Positions 1-8,791 of a stretch of DNA of 64,000 bases are shown piece after piece. Within the stretch, counting starts at the first letter, position 1. Every line of letters starts with the position of its first letter. A program made the translations under genes and the position numbers. The notes beneath the pieces were generated by a model. That model was not told the DNA's origin and did not search any database. It saw only the letters and a program-made list of their open reading frames with translations. The DNA is from Novosphingobium sp. Its GTDB lineage: Bacteria > Pseudomonadota > Alphaproteobacteria > Sphingomonadales > Sphingomonadaceae. Where the stretch lies: assembly GCA_016719755.1 (NCBI GenBank), contig JADJYM010000001.1, positions 91,001-155,000 of the forward strand. The letters are read 5' to 3'.

Positions 1-1
1 G

Positions 2-967
2 CTGACCGCGATGAAGCTGGCGCCCGCGCTGGCCGCTGGCTGCACGATTGTCCTGAAACCGGCGGAGAACACCTCGCTCACCGCGCTGCGGCTGGGCGAG
101 CTGCTGGCCGAAGCGGGACTGCCCGCAGGCGTGTTCAACGTGGTCACCGGGCTGGGCGGGGAAGCGGGCGCGGCGCTGGCCGGGCATCCCGGGGTGGACA
201 AGATCGCCTTCACCGGATCGACCCAGACCGGCCGCGCGATCATCGATGCGGCCAAGGGCAATCTCAAGCGGGTCAGCCTGGAACTGGGCGGCAAATCGCC
301 GATGATCGTCATGCCCGATGCCGATCTGGACCTGGCGATTCCGGGCGTGGCCAACGCGATCTTCTTCAACGGCGGGCAGGTTTGCGTCGCGGGATCGCGG
401 CTTTATGTCCACAGCGCGATTCGCGATGCCCTGCTGGAAGGCGTCGCGGCCTATGCGAAAGGGCTGGTCGCGGGACACGGGCTGGACCCGGCCACGCAGA
501 TGGGGCCGCTGGTTTCCGCCGCGCAGGCCCAGCGGGTCGAAGGCTTCATCGCCGATGCCCGCGCCGCCGGGGCCACGGTGCTGACCGGGGGCAGCCGGTT
601 TGGCGCTGCGGGTACGTTCATTCAGCCGACCGTGATCACCGATGTAACGCCGGACATGCCGATCGTGCGCGACGAGGTGTTCGGCCCCGTGCTGGTGGCT
701 CAGGCGTTTGACGATGCCGATGCGGTGATCGCGGCGGCGAACGACAGCGACTATGGCCTTGCCGCCTCGGTCTGGACCCAGTCGCTCAGCCATGCCCACC
801 GCATGGCCGATGCGCTGGAAGCGGGTACGGTGTGGATCAACTGCCACCTGATGTACGACGCGGCACTGCCGATCGGCGGGGTCAAGCAATCGGGCTATGG
901 CCGCGACAGCGGGCGCGCGGCGCTCGACAGCTATCTTGAATGGAAGACGGTCTGCGCCGTCGTCTGA
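2..967 (+). CDS. Aldehyde dehydrogenase family protein, 3' part (5' end outside window)
   Basis: This is the C-terminal two thirds of an NAD(P)-dependent aldehyde dehydrogenase; the frame is already open at the first bases, so the start lies upstream. Counting from the ATG-like codon at base 11, the catalytic glutamate is at about residue 91 in the ELGGKSP block and the catalytic cysteine at about 125 in GGQVCVAG. The GSTQTGR segment of the cofactor site and the C-terminal GGVKQSGYGRD block are also present. The GGQVC type of active site is common in phenylacetaldehyde and betaine aldehyde dehydrogenases, but the substrate cannot be read. A DUF1838 gene follows after 10 bases, so the two are probably cotranscribed. 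Confidence 0.93.
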   Translation: MTAMKLAPALAAGCTIVLKPAENTSLTALRLGELLAEAGLPAGVFNVVTGLGGEAGAALAGHPGVDKIAFTGSTQTGRAIIDAAKGNLKRVSLELGGKSPMIVMPDADLDLAIPGVANAIFFNGGQVCVAGSRLYVHSAIRDALLEGVAAYAKGLVAGHGLDPATQMGPLVSAAQAQRVEGFIADARAAGATVLTGGSRFGAAGTFIQPTVITDVTPDMPIVRDEVFGPVLVAQAFDDADAVIAAANDSDYGLAASVWTQSLSHAHRMADALEAGTVWINCHLMYDAALPIGGVKQSGYGRDSGRAALDSYLEWKTVCAVV

Positions 968-977
968 AGGAAACACG

Positions 978-1985
978 ATGATCTATGAAGCGGTGTGCGC
1001 GGCGGTTTCGCGGCGGAGTCTGATGGGCGGCATGGCGGGCCTTGCCGCGGCAAGCGCGGTTCCGGCCGCAGCGGCGCGGGGGCCGCGCAACCTGCGCCCG
1101 CTCGATATCATGGACCCGCGCGACAACCTTTACGGCTTTGCCAAGATGTGGGGCACGATCGGACCAAAGGCGGTGCTTTCGGGCTATCAGGGCGTGCAGT
1201 ACGCTGTCGTCGGCAACCAGCGGGCCAAGCCGGTGTTCGGCTATTGCGGCTTCGGCAATATCCGCAACGCGATCCAGAGCGACGGATCAGTGCGGGTGAT
1301 CGGCAAGGAATGCGGCTATTTCACCGATCTCGCCACCGGGGAGATCCTTGACCACTGGGACAATCCCTGGACCGGTGAGCGGGTGGAGGTGTTCAACTTC
1401 GTCAATGACAAGTTTCGCGGCACGCTGGGCCTGACCCGCAAGGTGTTCAAGGTGGGCGACGGCGAGACGGTGAACAACGATACCGGCAAGGGCACTGCCA
1501 ATGCCGCCGCCGAACCCTACCGCCTGCCGTGGCAGGCGATCGGTGATCAGTACCTGCTGGGGTGGGACTATGCCCATGAATATACCAACCCGGTGACGCC
1601 CGCCGGCTGGCCGAAGGCCTCCACCGGCGTGCGGGTCAATCCGTCCGAGCATTTCACCCTGTTCACCCCGCGCGCGGAAATCGACGACCGTGACCTCCTC
1701 TCCGCGCGCTACACCGGCGGGTTCATGCGGCAGGCGCCGTGGTGGCCGTGGATGCGCATGGGGCAAAGCGGCGTGCAGGGTGTGCTGATGGGCCGGATGC
1801 ACACCTACAAGATCACCGGCGGGATGGACGACGTGCCCCCGGCCGTGCGCAAGCGGGTGGAGCGTGACCGCCCCGACCTGTTCGAAGAGCCGCAGGACGG
1901 GCCGGACCTGGGCGTGATCGGCACGCTGGAGCACTATGCCCAGCAGGTGCCGCCGGAAGTGGCAGGCTATTCGCGGCCCGGCTGA
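978..1985 (+). CDS. DUF1838 family protein with Tat-type signal
   Basis: The protein has about 335 residues and matches what I know of the DUF1838 family, for which no biochemical function is established. Residues 12-35 hold an SRRSLMGG twin-arginine motif, a hydrophobic stretch and an Ala-rich cleavage region, so it is probably exported folded by Tat. I chose the ATG at 978 because an AAGGA-like site sits just in front of it, overlapping the end of the aldehyde dehydrogenase gene; an open frame extends upstream but overlaps that gene. The rest is rich in Trp and Tyr and has no motif I can assign. DUF1838 genes recur in sphingomonad catabolic regions, which fits the context but does not give a reaction. 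Confidence 0.8.
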   Translation: MIYEAVCAAVSRRSLMGGMAGLAAASAVPAAAARGPRNLRPLDIMDPRDNLYGFAKMWGTIGPKAVLSGYQGVQYAVVGNQRAKPVFGYCGFGNIRNAIQSDGSVRVIGKECGYFTDLATGEILDHWDNPWTGERVEVFNFVNDKFRGTLGLTRKVFKVGDGETVNNDTGKGTANAAAEPYRLPWQAIGDQYLLGWDYAHEYTNPVTPAGWPKASTGVRVNPSEHFTLFTPRAEIDDRDLLSARYTGGFMRQAPWWPWMRMGQSGVQGVLMGRMHTYKITGGMDDVPPAVRKRVERDRPDLFEEPQDGPDLGVIGTLEHYAQQVPPEVAGYSRPG

Positions 1986-2002
1986 GGCCGCGCGGCCTCA
2001 GC
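1981..2002. terminator. Perfect 22-bp palindrome at two convergent gene ends
   Basis: The left arm GCTGAGGCCGC is the exact reverse complement of the right arm, with no loop bases. It contains both stop codons, TGA of the DUF1838 gene and TGA of the facing serine hydrolase gene. Only a short T run follows on the plus strand, so it is a hairpin that may end or stabilise both transcripts rather than a textbook intrinsic terminator. Confidence 0.5.
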
Positions 2003-3182
2003 GTTTGCCCATCGCGCCAATCAGCAGGTTGGGCAGATAGGCGTTGTCCCACTCCGGCTCTTTCGGCGGCGTTTCGCCCATGCGCAGCACGATCAGCTGG
2101 TGGCGGGGCGAGATGTGCACCGTCTGGTTGCTGTTGCCATCGAACAGGAACAGGTCCGGATCGAGGTAGGGAGCGGAGTGCAGCACTTTCGGCCCGGGCG
2201 CGTCCGGCGCGCCGAAGCCGCGCCGCTGGCGATAGGGCTGGCCCAGCCACAGCCCAAGGCCATAGCTGGGGTTCTGCGCCGTGCCGGTGCGCATCTGCCG
2301 GACATAGCCCCGGGGCAGCAGGCGCCTGCTCCCGGCCTTGCCGTCATTCAGCAGCAGGATCCCCAGCCTTAGCCAGCTTTCCGCCGGCAGCGTCATGCAG
2401 CAGCCCGAATGGGCCAGTCCGCCCGGGCGGTTGATCCACACCGCGCCGCCCGCCGCGCCAATCGGTTTCAGCACTTCGCTGCCGACGAATTCGGCATAAC
2501 GCCGCCCGGTGGCCCGCTCGATCAGCAGGGCGATCAGTTCGCTTGGCGCGTTGGCATAGGCATAGCGGCTGCCCGGCGGGTCGATCAGCGGATAGCTGCG
2601 GACGATGTAGTTGCCATGATCTGGATCGAGATAGGCCCGGTTCCAGGGATGATCGGGATCGGGCGAAAACCCCTGATCCAGCAGGCCCGATCGCATATCG
2701 AGCAGGTGGCGGACCAGGATCGCGCCCTTGGGCTGGCCGTTCAGTTCGGTGATGATTTCACCGATCGGCTGGTCAAGGCCCTTGATCCTGCCCAGCGCGA
2801 TGGCGCGGCCGATGACAATGGCGGTCAGCGGCTTGGCCAGCGATTTGGACACCAGCGGCGTTGCGGCACTGGTGCCGCCAAAATAGCGCGCCGTCTGCAG
2901 CTTGCCGCCCTGCCAGATCAGCAGCGCGCTGGACCGGCTGGCCGCGGCATAGGCTTCGGCCTGGTCAAGCGCCTCGCGCCGCAGCGACGGGCGGGTGGCG
3001 GCAGGCAGCGGGCGATAGCGCGCCGCGCCGGCAACCGGCTCCATCGGTGCATAGGCGAAATGCGCGGGATCGCGCAGGAACGCGGCGAAGCGATCCTCGT
3101 AGGTCCCGGCAGAAGCGTTGGCGCTGCCGGTCAGCAGCGCCAGCGCGGCCAGGGCCCGGGCGGGCGCCTTAAATGCGTTCAA
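1998..3182 (-). CDS. Serine hydrolase of the beta-lactamase / class C family, exported
   Basis: The protein resembles penicillin-binding-protein-like esterases and class C beta-lactamases. It shows an SxxK motif (SLAK inside VSKSLAKP), a YAN tripeptide serving as the YxN motif, and the family's C-terminal region. With the TTG at 3182 as start, the N-terminus is Lys-containing, then hydrophobic, then ends in ANASAG, which is a good Sec signal; the frame opens further upstream but only as antisense-like sequence within the preceding gene. The start overlaps the 3' end of the amine oxidase gene, so the two are probably translationally coupled. Role is not known; such proteins may be esterases or amidases rather than resistance enzymes. 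The exact start is uncertain. Confidence 0.75.
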   Translation of the reverse strand: MNAFKAPARALAALALLTGSANASAGTYEDRFAAFLRDPAHFAYAPMEPVAGAARYRPLPAATRPSLRREALDQAEAYAAASRSSALLIWQGGKLQTARYFGGTSAATPLVSKSLAKPLTAIVIGRAIALGRIKGLDQPIGEIITELNGQPKGAILVRHLLDMRSGLLDQGFSPDPDHPWNRAYLDPDHGNYIVRSYPLIDPPGSRYAYANAPSELIALLIERATGRRYAEFVGSEVLKPIGAAGGAVWINRPGGLAHSGCCMTLPAESWLRLGILLLNDGKAGSRRLLPRGYVRQMRTGTAQNPSYGLGLWLGQPYRQRRGFGAPDAPGPKVLHSAPYLDPDLFLFDGNSNQTVHISPRHQLIVLRMGETPPKEPEWDNAYLPNLLIGAMGKR

Positions 3183-4638
3183 GCAGTTCAAGCGCCGCAA
3201 TCTCCGACGTTTCCATCGCGGATTCCATCCCCGGCTCCATCCGCCGCAGATGTTCCCCGGCAAAGTGGATGCGGCCGTGGGGCAGGGCCATTTCCTTGGC
3301 GAACATCTTGACCTGGCCAGCCGCGAAGCAATGCTTGTTGCCTCCAACGAAGGGGTTCTTTTCCCACGAATATTCGACCAGCAGTTCCAGCGCGTCCTTG
3401 GTCGAAGGGCGGGCTTCGGCCAGTTCCTTCAGGATGAAGGCGCGCTGGGTGGGCAGGTCCATCGAATTGAGCCGGGTCGCCCCGTCGCCGTTCATCCACA
3501 CGATCAGCGAACCGTGTTCGCCGCCCCGGCCCTCCATCACGAAGGCGCGTTCGAAATAGCGGTCGGACCACATCGAGGGCGGCAGGCCGTCCGCTTCCCA
3601 GAACGGCTTCAGCACCCGGAAATGGAACTGGGTGGTGGCGGAATAGATCGCGCCGCGCACCGCGTTGGCCTGCGGCGCGGGCAGGCCGGGATTGAAGACC
3701 ATGCGGCGCAGCGCCGAGAACGGCGCGGCCATGACCATGAACCGGGCGCGCAGCCGTTCGCCGCCGTGCAGCAGGATTTCAACCTCGTCCGCGCCCTGGT
3801 TGACCGCGGCGACCGGCGAGTTGAGCATCACCCGGCCTTTCAGCGCGGCGGCCATCGCCTTGGGCAGCATGTCCGATCCGCCAACCACGTAGTGGCTCTT
3901 GTTGGTGTTGCCCGCGCCGTACTGCGGCTTGGTGGGATCGCGGAAGCCTTCCACTTTCAGGCGGGCAAGGTCGCGGAAGATGCTCATAGCGGAAACCGCA
4001 TCCAGGCTGGGGCCGTTGAGGTCAACATCGGCCAGCCGGATCGCGGCTTCGGACACGCCCTTCATCCGCATATAGGCGGCGGCGGAAATGTCGTGCTCGT
4101 AATACTTGGGCTCCAGCCAGTCGGCCGGGTCCTCGAACGGCACCCAATCGAAGAACAGGCGGTTCTGGATCAGGAACGGCAGGATTTCGCGCTCGGCACC
4201 GATGGTGTGGTTGGCGCTGGACGATGCCCAGTCCTTGGGCAGGATCGCCTGGCCTTCGATGTCGAGCAGGAACGGCATGGATTTGGCGCCCTCGTCGGTC
4301 AGGCCGACGTTGAACTGGGCGCAGGCGTTGCGGACCCGGCCATACAGCGGCCCGACCTCGCTACCGCCGAGTTCGGCGTAATAGCCTTCGGCGCGGCCCG
4401 TGCGCAGGCGTCCGCCCACCCGGTCATTGGCTTCCACCACGGCAACCTTCAGCCCCTGGCTTTCCAGGATGTTCGCGGCGTTGAGCCCGGCGAGACCAGC
4501 GCCGACGACGATCACGTCAAGCTTTTCAGGCTGGCCGCCGCCCTTGGCTTTGGGCTTGGCGACCGCTGCGGTGGCGAACAGGGCTCCGGCACCGGCGATG
4601 AAGCTGCGGCGGGAGGCGGGCAGGATGAGGCTGGACAT
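3169..4638 (-). CDS. Flavin-containing amine oxidase (FAD-dependent), Tat-exported
   Basis: The 489-residue protein has a twin-arginine-type leader (SRRSFIAGAG, then a hydrophobic stretch) and a Rossmann FAD motif VVGAGLAGLNAA at about residue 44, followed by the VEANDRVGGR block typical of monoamine and L-amino-acid oxidases. The C-terminal FAGEHL block that closes the FAD site is present. It should oxidise an amine or a related C-N or C-C bond with oxygen, in the periplasm if the leader works. It sits 105 bases downstream of the CoA-transferase gene on the same strand and overlaps the serine hydrolase gene, so it may belong to the same transcript. The substrate is not evident. Confidence 0.88.
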   Translation of the reverse strand: MSSLILPASRRSFIAGAGALFATAAVAKPKAKGGGQPEKLDVIVVGAGLAGLNAANILESQGLKVAVVEANDRVGGRLRTGRAEGYYAELGGSEVGPLYGRVRNACAQFNVGLTDEGAKSMPFLLDIEGQAILPKDWASSSANHTIGAEREILPFLIQNRLFFDWVPFEDPADWLEPKYYEHDISAAAYMRMKGVSEAAIRLADVDLNGPSLDAVSAMSIFRDLARLKVEGFRDPTKPQYGAGNTNKSHYVVGGSDMLPKAMAAALKGRVMLNSPVAAVNQGADEVEILLHGGERLRARFMVMAAPFSALRRMVFNPGLPAPQANAVRGAIYSATTQFHFRVLKPFWEADGLPPSMWSDRYFERAFVMEGRGGEHGSLIVWMNGDGATRLNSMDLPTQRAFILKELAEARPSTKDALELLVEYSWEKNPFVGGNKHCFAAGQVKMFAKEMALPHGRIHFAGEHLRRMEPGMESAMETSEIAALELLERI

Positions 4639-4743
4639 GGCGCGGGGGATCCTTGCTGCTGACCCGGTCTTATGCCCGTGCCGCTGGCGCTGGCCAGAGC
4701 AAAGGCGGTTGTCTGTTCACTTGGCGGATAGCGGCGCGCCGCT

Positions 4744-5925
4744 TCACCTCGCCTGAACGGCGCCGCTGGCGATCAGCGCGTCGATCTCGGCCGTCTCCAG
4801 CCCAAGCCCGGCCAGCACGGCGCGGCTATCCTCGCCCGGCTGGGGCAGGTGGGCCGGGGCGGAGGGGCGCATTCCGCCCATGGTGATCGGCAGGGTCGGC
4901 AGGCGGGTTTCGGTGCCGCTGTCCAGCCGGACCGGCTCCATCCCCGCTGACGCGGCCAGGTGGGGATCGTCGAACAGCTCTTCCGGGCGGCCGATCGGCG
5001 CGAAGGGCAGGCCGGTGCCTTCCAGCTTCGCGATCAGTTCGGCGCGGGTGTAGCCGGCCACCAGTTCGCGGATTTGCGGCATGATCCGGTCGCGCGACAG
5101 GACCCGCTGGTTGTTGGCACGCAGGCTTTCGTCGGCCCACAGCGCGTCGAGCGCGAACAGCTTGCAGAACTTCTCCCACAGGGGATCGGAAACCACGCCG
5201 ATGAAGATCGGATCGTCGCGGGTTTCGAACACGTCGTAGATCGCCCAGGCCGAGATGCGCGCGGGCATCGGCGCGGCGGGCTGGCCGGTGACGGCATATT
5301 GCGCCATGTGCTGGCCAACCAGGTAGACCGTGGTTTCGAACAGGCTGGCGATGACCATCTGCCCCTTGCCGGTGCGGTGGCGTTCCTCCAGCGCGGCAAG
5401 GATCGCGATCACCCCGAACATCCCGCCAGTCACGTCGATCACGCTGGCCCCGGCGCGCAAGGGACGGCCCGGTGGGCCGGTCATATAGGCCAGCCCGCCC
5501 ATCATCTGCGCCACTTCGTCCAGCGCGGTCCGGTCTTCGTAAGGACCGGGCAGGAACCCTTTTTCCGAGCAGTAGATCAGCCGCGGGTTATCACTGGCCA
5601 GCGCTTCGTAGCCCAGCCCCAGCCGCTCCAGCGCGCCAGGGCGGAAGTTTTCCACCAGCACGTCGGCGCCTGCGGCCAGCCGCCGCGCGACATCCAGCCC
5701 GGCTTCGCTCTTGAGGTCCAGGCAGATCGACTGCTTGTGGCGGTTGTACATCGGGAAATAGCCTGCGCCCGATCCCAGCAGGCGGCGGGTCTGGTCGCCG
5801 CCGATCGGCTCGATCCGGATCACTTCGGCGCCCAGGCTGGCGAGGATGTGGCCAACCGCCGGCCCCATCACCATGTGGGTAAATTCGACGACCTTGATGC
5901 CGGCCAGCGGGGTGGGTGAAGTCAT
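4744..5925 (-). CDS. Family III CoA-transferase (CaiB/BaiF type)
   Basis: The 393-residue enzyme has the family's N-terminal block (VVEFTHMVMGP, LGAEVIRIEP), the VENFRPG segment near residue 92, and an Asp at about 164 in the ASVIDVTGG segment, where the acyl-anhydride-forming aspartate is expected. It transfers CoA to a carboxylic acid, usually from succinyl-CoA or acetyl-CoA. The gene overlaps the upstream lyase gene by 4 bases (ATGA). Next to LeuC, LeuD and an HMG-CoA-lyase-type enzyme, the likely acceptor is a 2-alkylmalate such as citramalate; that is inference. It is distinct from the two CoA-transferases at 21.3-23.5 kb. Confidence 0.9.
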   Translation of the reverse strand: MTSPTPLAGIKVVEFTHMVMGPAVGHILASLGAEVIRIEPIGGDQTRRLLGSGAGYFPMYNRHKQSICLDLKSEAGLDVARRLAAGADVLVENFRPGALERLGLGYEALASDNPRLIYCSEKGFLPGPYEDRTALDEVAQMMGGLAYMTGPPGRPLRAGASVIDVTGGMFGVIAILAALEERHRTGKGQMVIASLFETTVYLVGQHMAQYAVTGQPAAPMPARISAWAIYDVFETRDDPIFIGVVSDPLWEKFCKLFALDALWADESLRANNQRVLSRDRIMPQIRELVAGYTRAELIAKLEGTGLPFAPIGRPEELFDDPHLAASAGMEPVRLDSGTETRLPTLPITMGGMRPSAPAHLPQPGEDSRAVLAGLGLETAEIDALIASGAVQAR

Positions 5926-6842
5926 GCGTGGTTCCCTTGCGCGAAGTCCAGCGGCAGTCCGGCATCGGGCGTGAAGCCGTACAGCGGCTCTCCCGGCAGG
6001 GCGGCGCTGACGATTTCGCGGACTTTCAGCAGTTGATGAAGGTCGATCCCGGTATCCAGGCCCATCGCCTGGAGCATGAAGACCAGATCTTCGGTGACGA
6101 TGTTGCCCGACGCGCCCGGTGCGAAAGGGCAGCCGCCGATCCCGCCGAGCGAGGCATCAAGCGTGGTGATTCCTTCGTTCAGCCCCGCCAGCGCGTTGGC
6201 AAGGCCAAGGCCCCGGGTGTTGTGAAGGTGCAGCGTGGTCAGCATATCCGCGCCCACCGCCGTCTTGATCCGCCGCACCAGCCGTTTGACCTTGGCCGGA
6301 TCGGCATAACCCGTTGTGTCTGACAGGCTGAGTTCCTGCGCCCCGGCCTCTACCGCGGCAATCGCCAGGCGCTCCACCGCGTCCTCGCTCACCGCGCCCT
6401 CGATGGTGCAGCCGAACGCGGTGGAAAGGCTCACCGCGAAATCGATGCCCGCCGCGCGCGCGATGGCCGCCACCGCGCCGATTTCCTCGATCATCGCGGG
6501 GTGCGACTTGCGGACGTTCTTGAGGCTGTGCGTTTCCGACATCGAGAACGGGATCGACATCGCGTGAACCCCGGCCTCCGCAGCGCGCGCCGCGCCTTTT
6601 GCGTTGGGGACCAGCGCGACCACCCGAAGGCCCGGGATGGTGCGGGCAAAGGCCACCAGCTCCGCCGTGTCGGCCAGTTGCGGCAGCAGCGATGGCGGCA
6701 CGAAGCTGCCGACCTCGATCTCCTTGACCCCCGCCGCCGCCTCGGCCGCGATCCAGGCCTTCTTGGCTTCCAGCGGCATGATCCGGCTGATCGATTGCAG
6801 CCCGTCGCGCGGGCCGACTTCGGAAACGAGGATTGCGGTCAT
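5922..6842 (-). CDS. HMG-CoA-lyase-type acyl-CoA lyase
   Basis: The 306-residue enzyme has the DRE-TIM start EVGPRDGLQ, the metal-binding HLHNTRG motif (His 206 and 208) and the HMG-CoA lyase signature GGCPFAPGASGN with the catalytic-loop Cys at about 238. The family cleaves 3-hydroxy-3-methylacyl-CoA thioesters, giving acetyl-CoA plus a keto acid. The start was set at the ATG overlapping the leuD stop by 4 bases; an open frame further upstream overlaps leuD. Its partners are an aconitase-family hydratase and a CoA-transferase, which suggests a role after CoA activation of a branched hydroxyacid (for example citramalyl-CoA to acetyl-CoA and pyruvate) instead of, or besides, leucine breakdown. 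Confidence 0.9.
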   Translation of the reverse strand: MTAILVSEVGPRDGLQSISRIMPLEAKKAWIAAEAAAGVKEIEVGSFVPPSLLPQLADTAELVAFARTIPGLRVVALVPNAKGAARAAEAGVHAMSIPFSMSETHSLKNVRKSHPAMIEEIGAVAAIARAAGIDFAVSLSTAFGCTIEGAVSEDAVERLAIAAVEAGAQELSLSDTTGYADPAKVKRLVRRIKTAVGADMLTTLHLHNTRGLGLANALAGLNEGITTLDASLGGIGGCPFAPGASGNIVTEDLVFMLQAMGLDTGIDLHQLLKVREIVSAALPGEPLYGFTPDAGLPLDFAQGNHA

Positions 6843-7432
6843 GCGCGTGTCTCCAGATAGACCCAGGGCCGCTGTGCCCGGTCCGCCGCCTGCCAGGCGG
6901 CAATGGCATCGCGGTGCTTGAAGGTAAGGTCGATGGCGTCCAGCCCTTCCAGCAGCATCGCCTTGGCCTCCGCATCGATGGCGAAGGGGTGTCCTTCCAC
7001 CACCTGACGGGCAAGGTCGGCGGTGATGGTCCGGCCCGCCAGCGCAGCAATCGCCGCGCGCGGCAGCTCCACCGGCAGCACGCCGTTGCGCACGCAGTTG
7101 GTGCGGAAGATCGGGGCGAAGCTCTCCGCGATCACGCAGCGGATGCCCCATTCGGCCAGCGCCCAGACCGCGTGCTCACGGCTTGATCCGCAGCCGAAGT
7201 TGGCCCCGGCCAGCAGGAACGGCGCGGCGGCGTATTCCGGCTGGTTGAGCACGAAGTCCGGATCGGGCGCGCGGCTGGCGGGATCGGCATAGCGCCACGG
7301 CGCGAACAGCCCTGCGGCAAGGCCGGTCTTGCCGGTCGATTTCATCTCGCGGCTGGGGATGATCGTGTCGGTATCGACATTGTCGCGCAGCAGCGGCGCG
7401 GCGATTCCGGTGAGGGTGGTGAACGGGATCAT
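6839..7432 (-). CDS. leuD: 3-isopropylmalate dehydratase-like small subunit
   Basis: The 197-residue protein is the swivel-domain subunit of an aconitase-superfamily hydratase. It carries the DNVDTDTIIP segment and the GCGSSREHA substrate-loop motif. The ATG at 7,432 overlaps the leuC-like stop by 4 bases, so the subunits are made together. LeuCD enzymes isomerise isopropylmalate and also hydrate citraconate and other alkylmaleates. No leuA or leuB lies nearby and the neighbours are a CoA-transferase and a lyase, so a catabolic hydratase is at least as likely as leucine synthesis. The symbol names the family, not a proven role. Confidence 0.88.
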   Translation of the reverse strand: MIPFTTLTGIAAPLLRDNVDTDTIIPSREMKSTGKTGLAAGLFAPWRYADPASRAPDPDFVLNQPEYAAAPFLLAGANFGCGSSREHAVWALAEWGIRCVIAESFAPIFRTNCVRNGVLPVELPRAAIAALAGRTITADLARQVVEGHPFAIDAEAKAMLLEGLDAIDLTFKHRDAIAAWQAADRAQRPWVYLETRA

Positions 7433-8787
7433 GCCGCACCCCCGCACGGATCGGCGATGGCCCCGGCCAGCGCGCTGGCGGCGACCGTTTCAGGGCTGGC
7501 GATATGGGTGCGGATGCCCGGCCCCTGCCGCCCTTCGAAGTTGCGGTTGGTGGACGAGATCACCCGCGCGCCTGCCGGAAAGCTTTCCCCGCCAGCATAA
7601 AAGCACATCGAACAGCCGCTCATCCGCCATTCGAACCCGGCGTCTGTGAACACCTTGTCCAGCCCTTCCGCCTCAGCCGCGCGGCGCACCGCGCCCGATC
7701 CCGGCACCACCAGCGCGGTGCGGATCGATGGGGCTATGCGCTTGCCCTTGAGGATCGCGGCGGCCCGGCGCAGGTCGGACAGGCGGGCATTGGTGCAGCT
7801 GCCGATGAAGGCAACGTCGATCGGGGTTCCGGCAATCGGCTGGCCGGGGGCAAGGCCGATATAGTCGTGCGCGCGCTCCGGACCCTGCGGCACCGTGCCG
7901 CTTACGGCAATGGCCTGCCCCGGCGAGGTGCCCCAGGTGACCATCGGCGCCAGACTGGCGGCGTTGATCTCGATTTCGGCATCGAACACCGCGTCGGCGT
8001 CGCTGGTCAGGTCCGACCAGTCGGGCAGGGGGGACGGGGCATAACGGCGCCCTTCCAGCCAGGCGCTGGTCGCGGCGTCAGGCGCGATCAGCCCGGTCAT
8101 CGCGGCGAATTCGGTGGCCATGTTGCACAGCGTCATGCGCGCTTCCATGTCCAGCGCGCGCACCGCTTCCCCGGCGAATTCCACGGCATGGCCCGCCCCG
8201 CCGCCCGCGCCGTGATCGGCCAGCAGGCGCAGGATCATGTCCTTGGCGGTCACGCCCGCCGGCAAACGGCCCGTGAAGGTGACGCGCATGGTGCGCGGGC
8301 GGGCGACGCGCAGGGTGCCGGTGGCCATGGCGTGTTCGGCCTCGCTGCTGCCGATCCCCCAGGCCAGCGCGCCAAAGGCCCCTTGCGTGCAGGTGTGGCT
8401 ATCGGGCGCGATCAGGGTCAGCCCCGGCAGTACGATGCCAAGTTCGGGCGAGATGACGTGGGTGATGCCCTGATCGGGATCGTTCACATCGAACAGGGTG
8501 ATGCCCGCTGCCCGGCAGGCGCTGCGGGTTTCGGTGATGAAGCCCGCGCCGCCCTCCATCAGGGTGCCGTCGCCGCGCCCGGGGCGGGTATCGACGATGT
8601 GGTCCATCACCGCGAAGACCCGCGCCGGATCGGCCACTTCGCGCCCCGCCGCCGCCAGCGATTTCAGCGCCGCCGCGCCGGTGCGTTCATGCAGGAACAC
8701 CCGGTCGATCGCGATCAGCGCGCTGGTGCCGGAAAGCTCGGCAATCAGGTGGGCATCCCACAGCTTGTCGAACAGGGTCCGGCCCAT
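7429..8787 (-). CDS. leuC: 3-isopropylmalate dehydratase-like large subunit (4Fe-4S)
   Basis: The 452-residue protein keeps the three cluster cysteines, Cys331 in GSCTNAR and Cys392/Cys395 in GCSMC, and the SSTNRNFEGRQG motif. Biosynthetic LeuC usually continues GCSMC with LGMNPD, but here the sequence is FYAGGES, which suggests a different substrate pocket. It should pair with the adjacent small subunit to add or remove water on a maleate-type double bond. It starts 4 bases downstream of the alpha/beta hydrolase stop and belongs to the same minus-strand operon. The specificity call is inference. Confidence 0.9.
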   Translation of the reverse strand: MGRTLFDKLWDAHLIAELSGTSALIAIDRVFLHERTGAAALKSLAAAGREVADPARVFAVMDHIVDTRPGRGDGTLMEGGAGFITETRSACRAAGITLFDVNDPDQGITHVISPELGIVLPGLTLIAPDSHTCTQGAFGALAWGIGSSEAEHAMATGTLRVARPRTMRVTFTGRLPAGVTAKDMILRLLADHGAGGGAGHAVEFAGEAVRALDMEARMTLCNMATEFAAMTGLIAPDAATSAWLEGRRYAPSPLPDWSDLTSDADAVFDAEIEINAASLAPMVTWGTSPGQAIAVSGTVPQGPERAHDYIGLAPGQPIAGTPIDVAFIGSCTNARLSDLRRAAAILKGKRIAPSIRTALVVPGSGAVRRAAEAEGLDKVFTDAGFEWRMSGCSMCFYAGGESFPAGARVISSTNRNFEGRQGPGIRTHIASPETVAASALAGAIADPCGGAA

Positions 8788-8791
8788 CGGT

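Noticed and set aside
3118-4662. Long open plus-strand frame of about 514 codons
   Set aside because: It is antisense to the amine oxidase gene, whose frame shows clear FAD motifs; the plus-strand protein has no motif and is His/Gln/Arg-rich, as expected of a GC-rich shadow frame.
6839-8787. leuCD as plain leucine biosynthesis
   Set aside because: Not excluded, but no leuA or leuB is adjacent, the residues after GCSMC are unusual, and the operon partners are catabolic; recorded as a hypothesis to test rather than a call.
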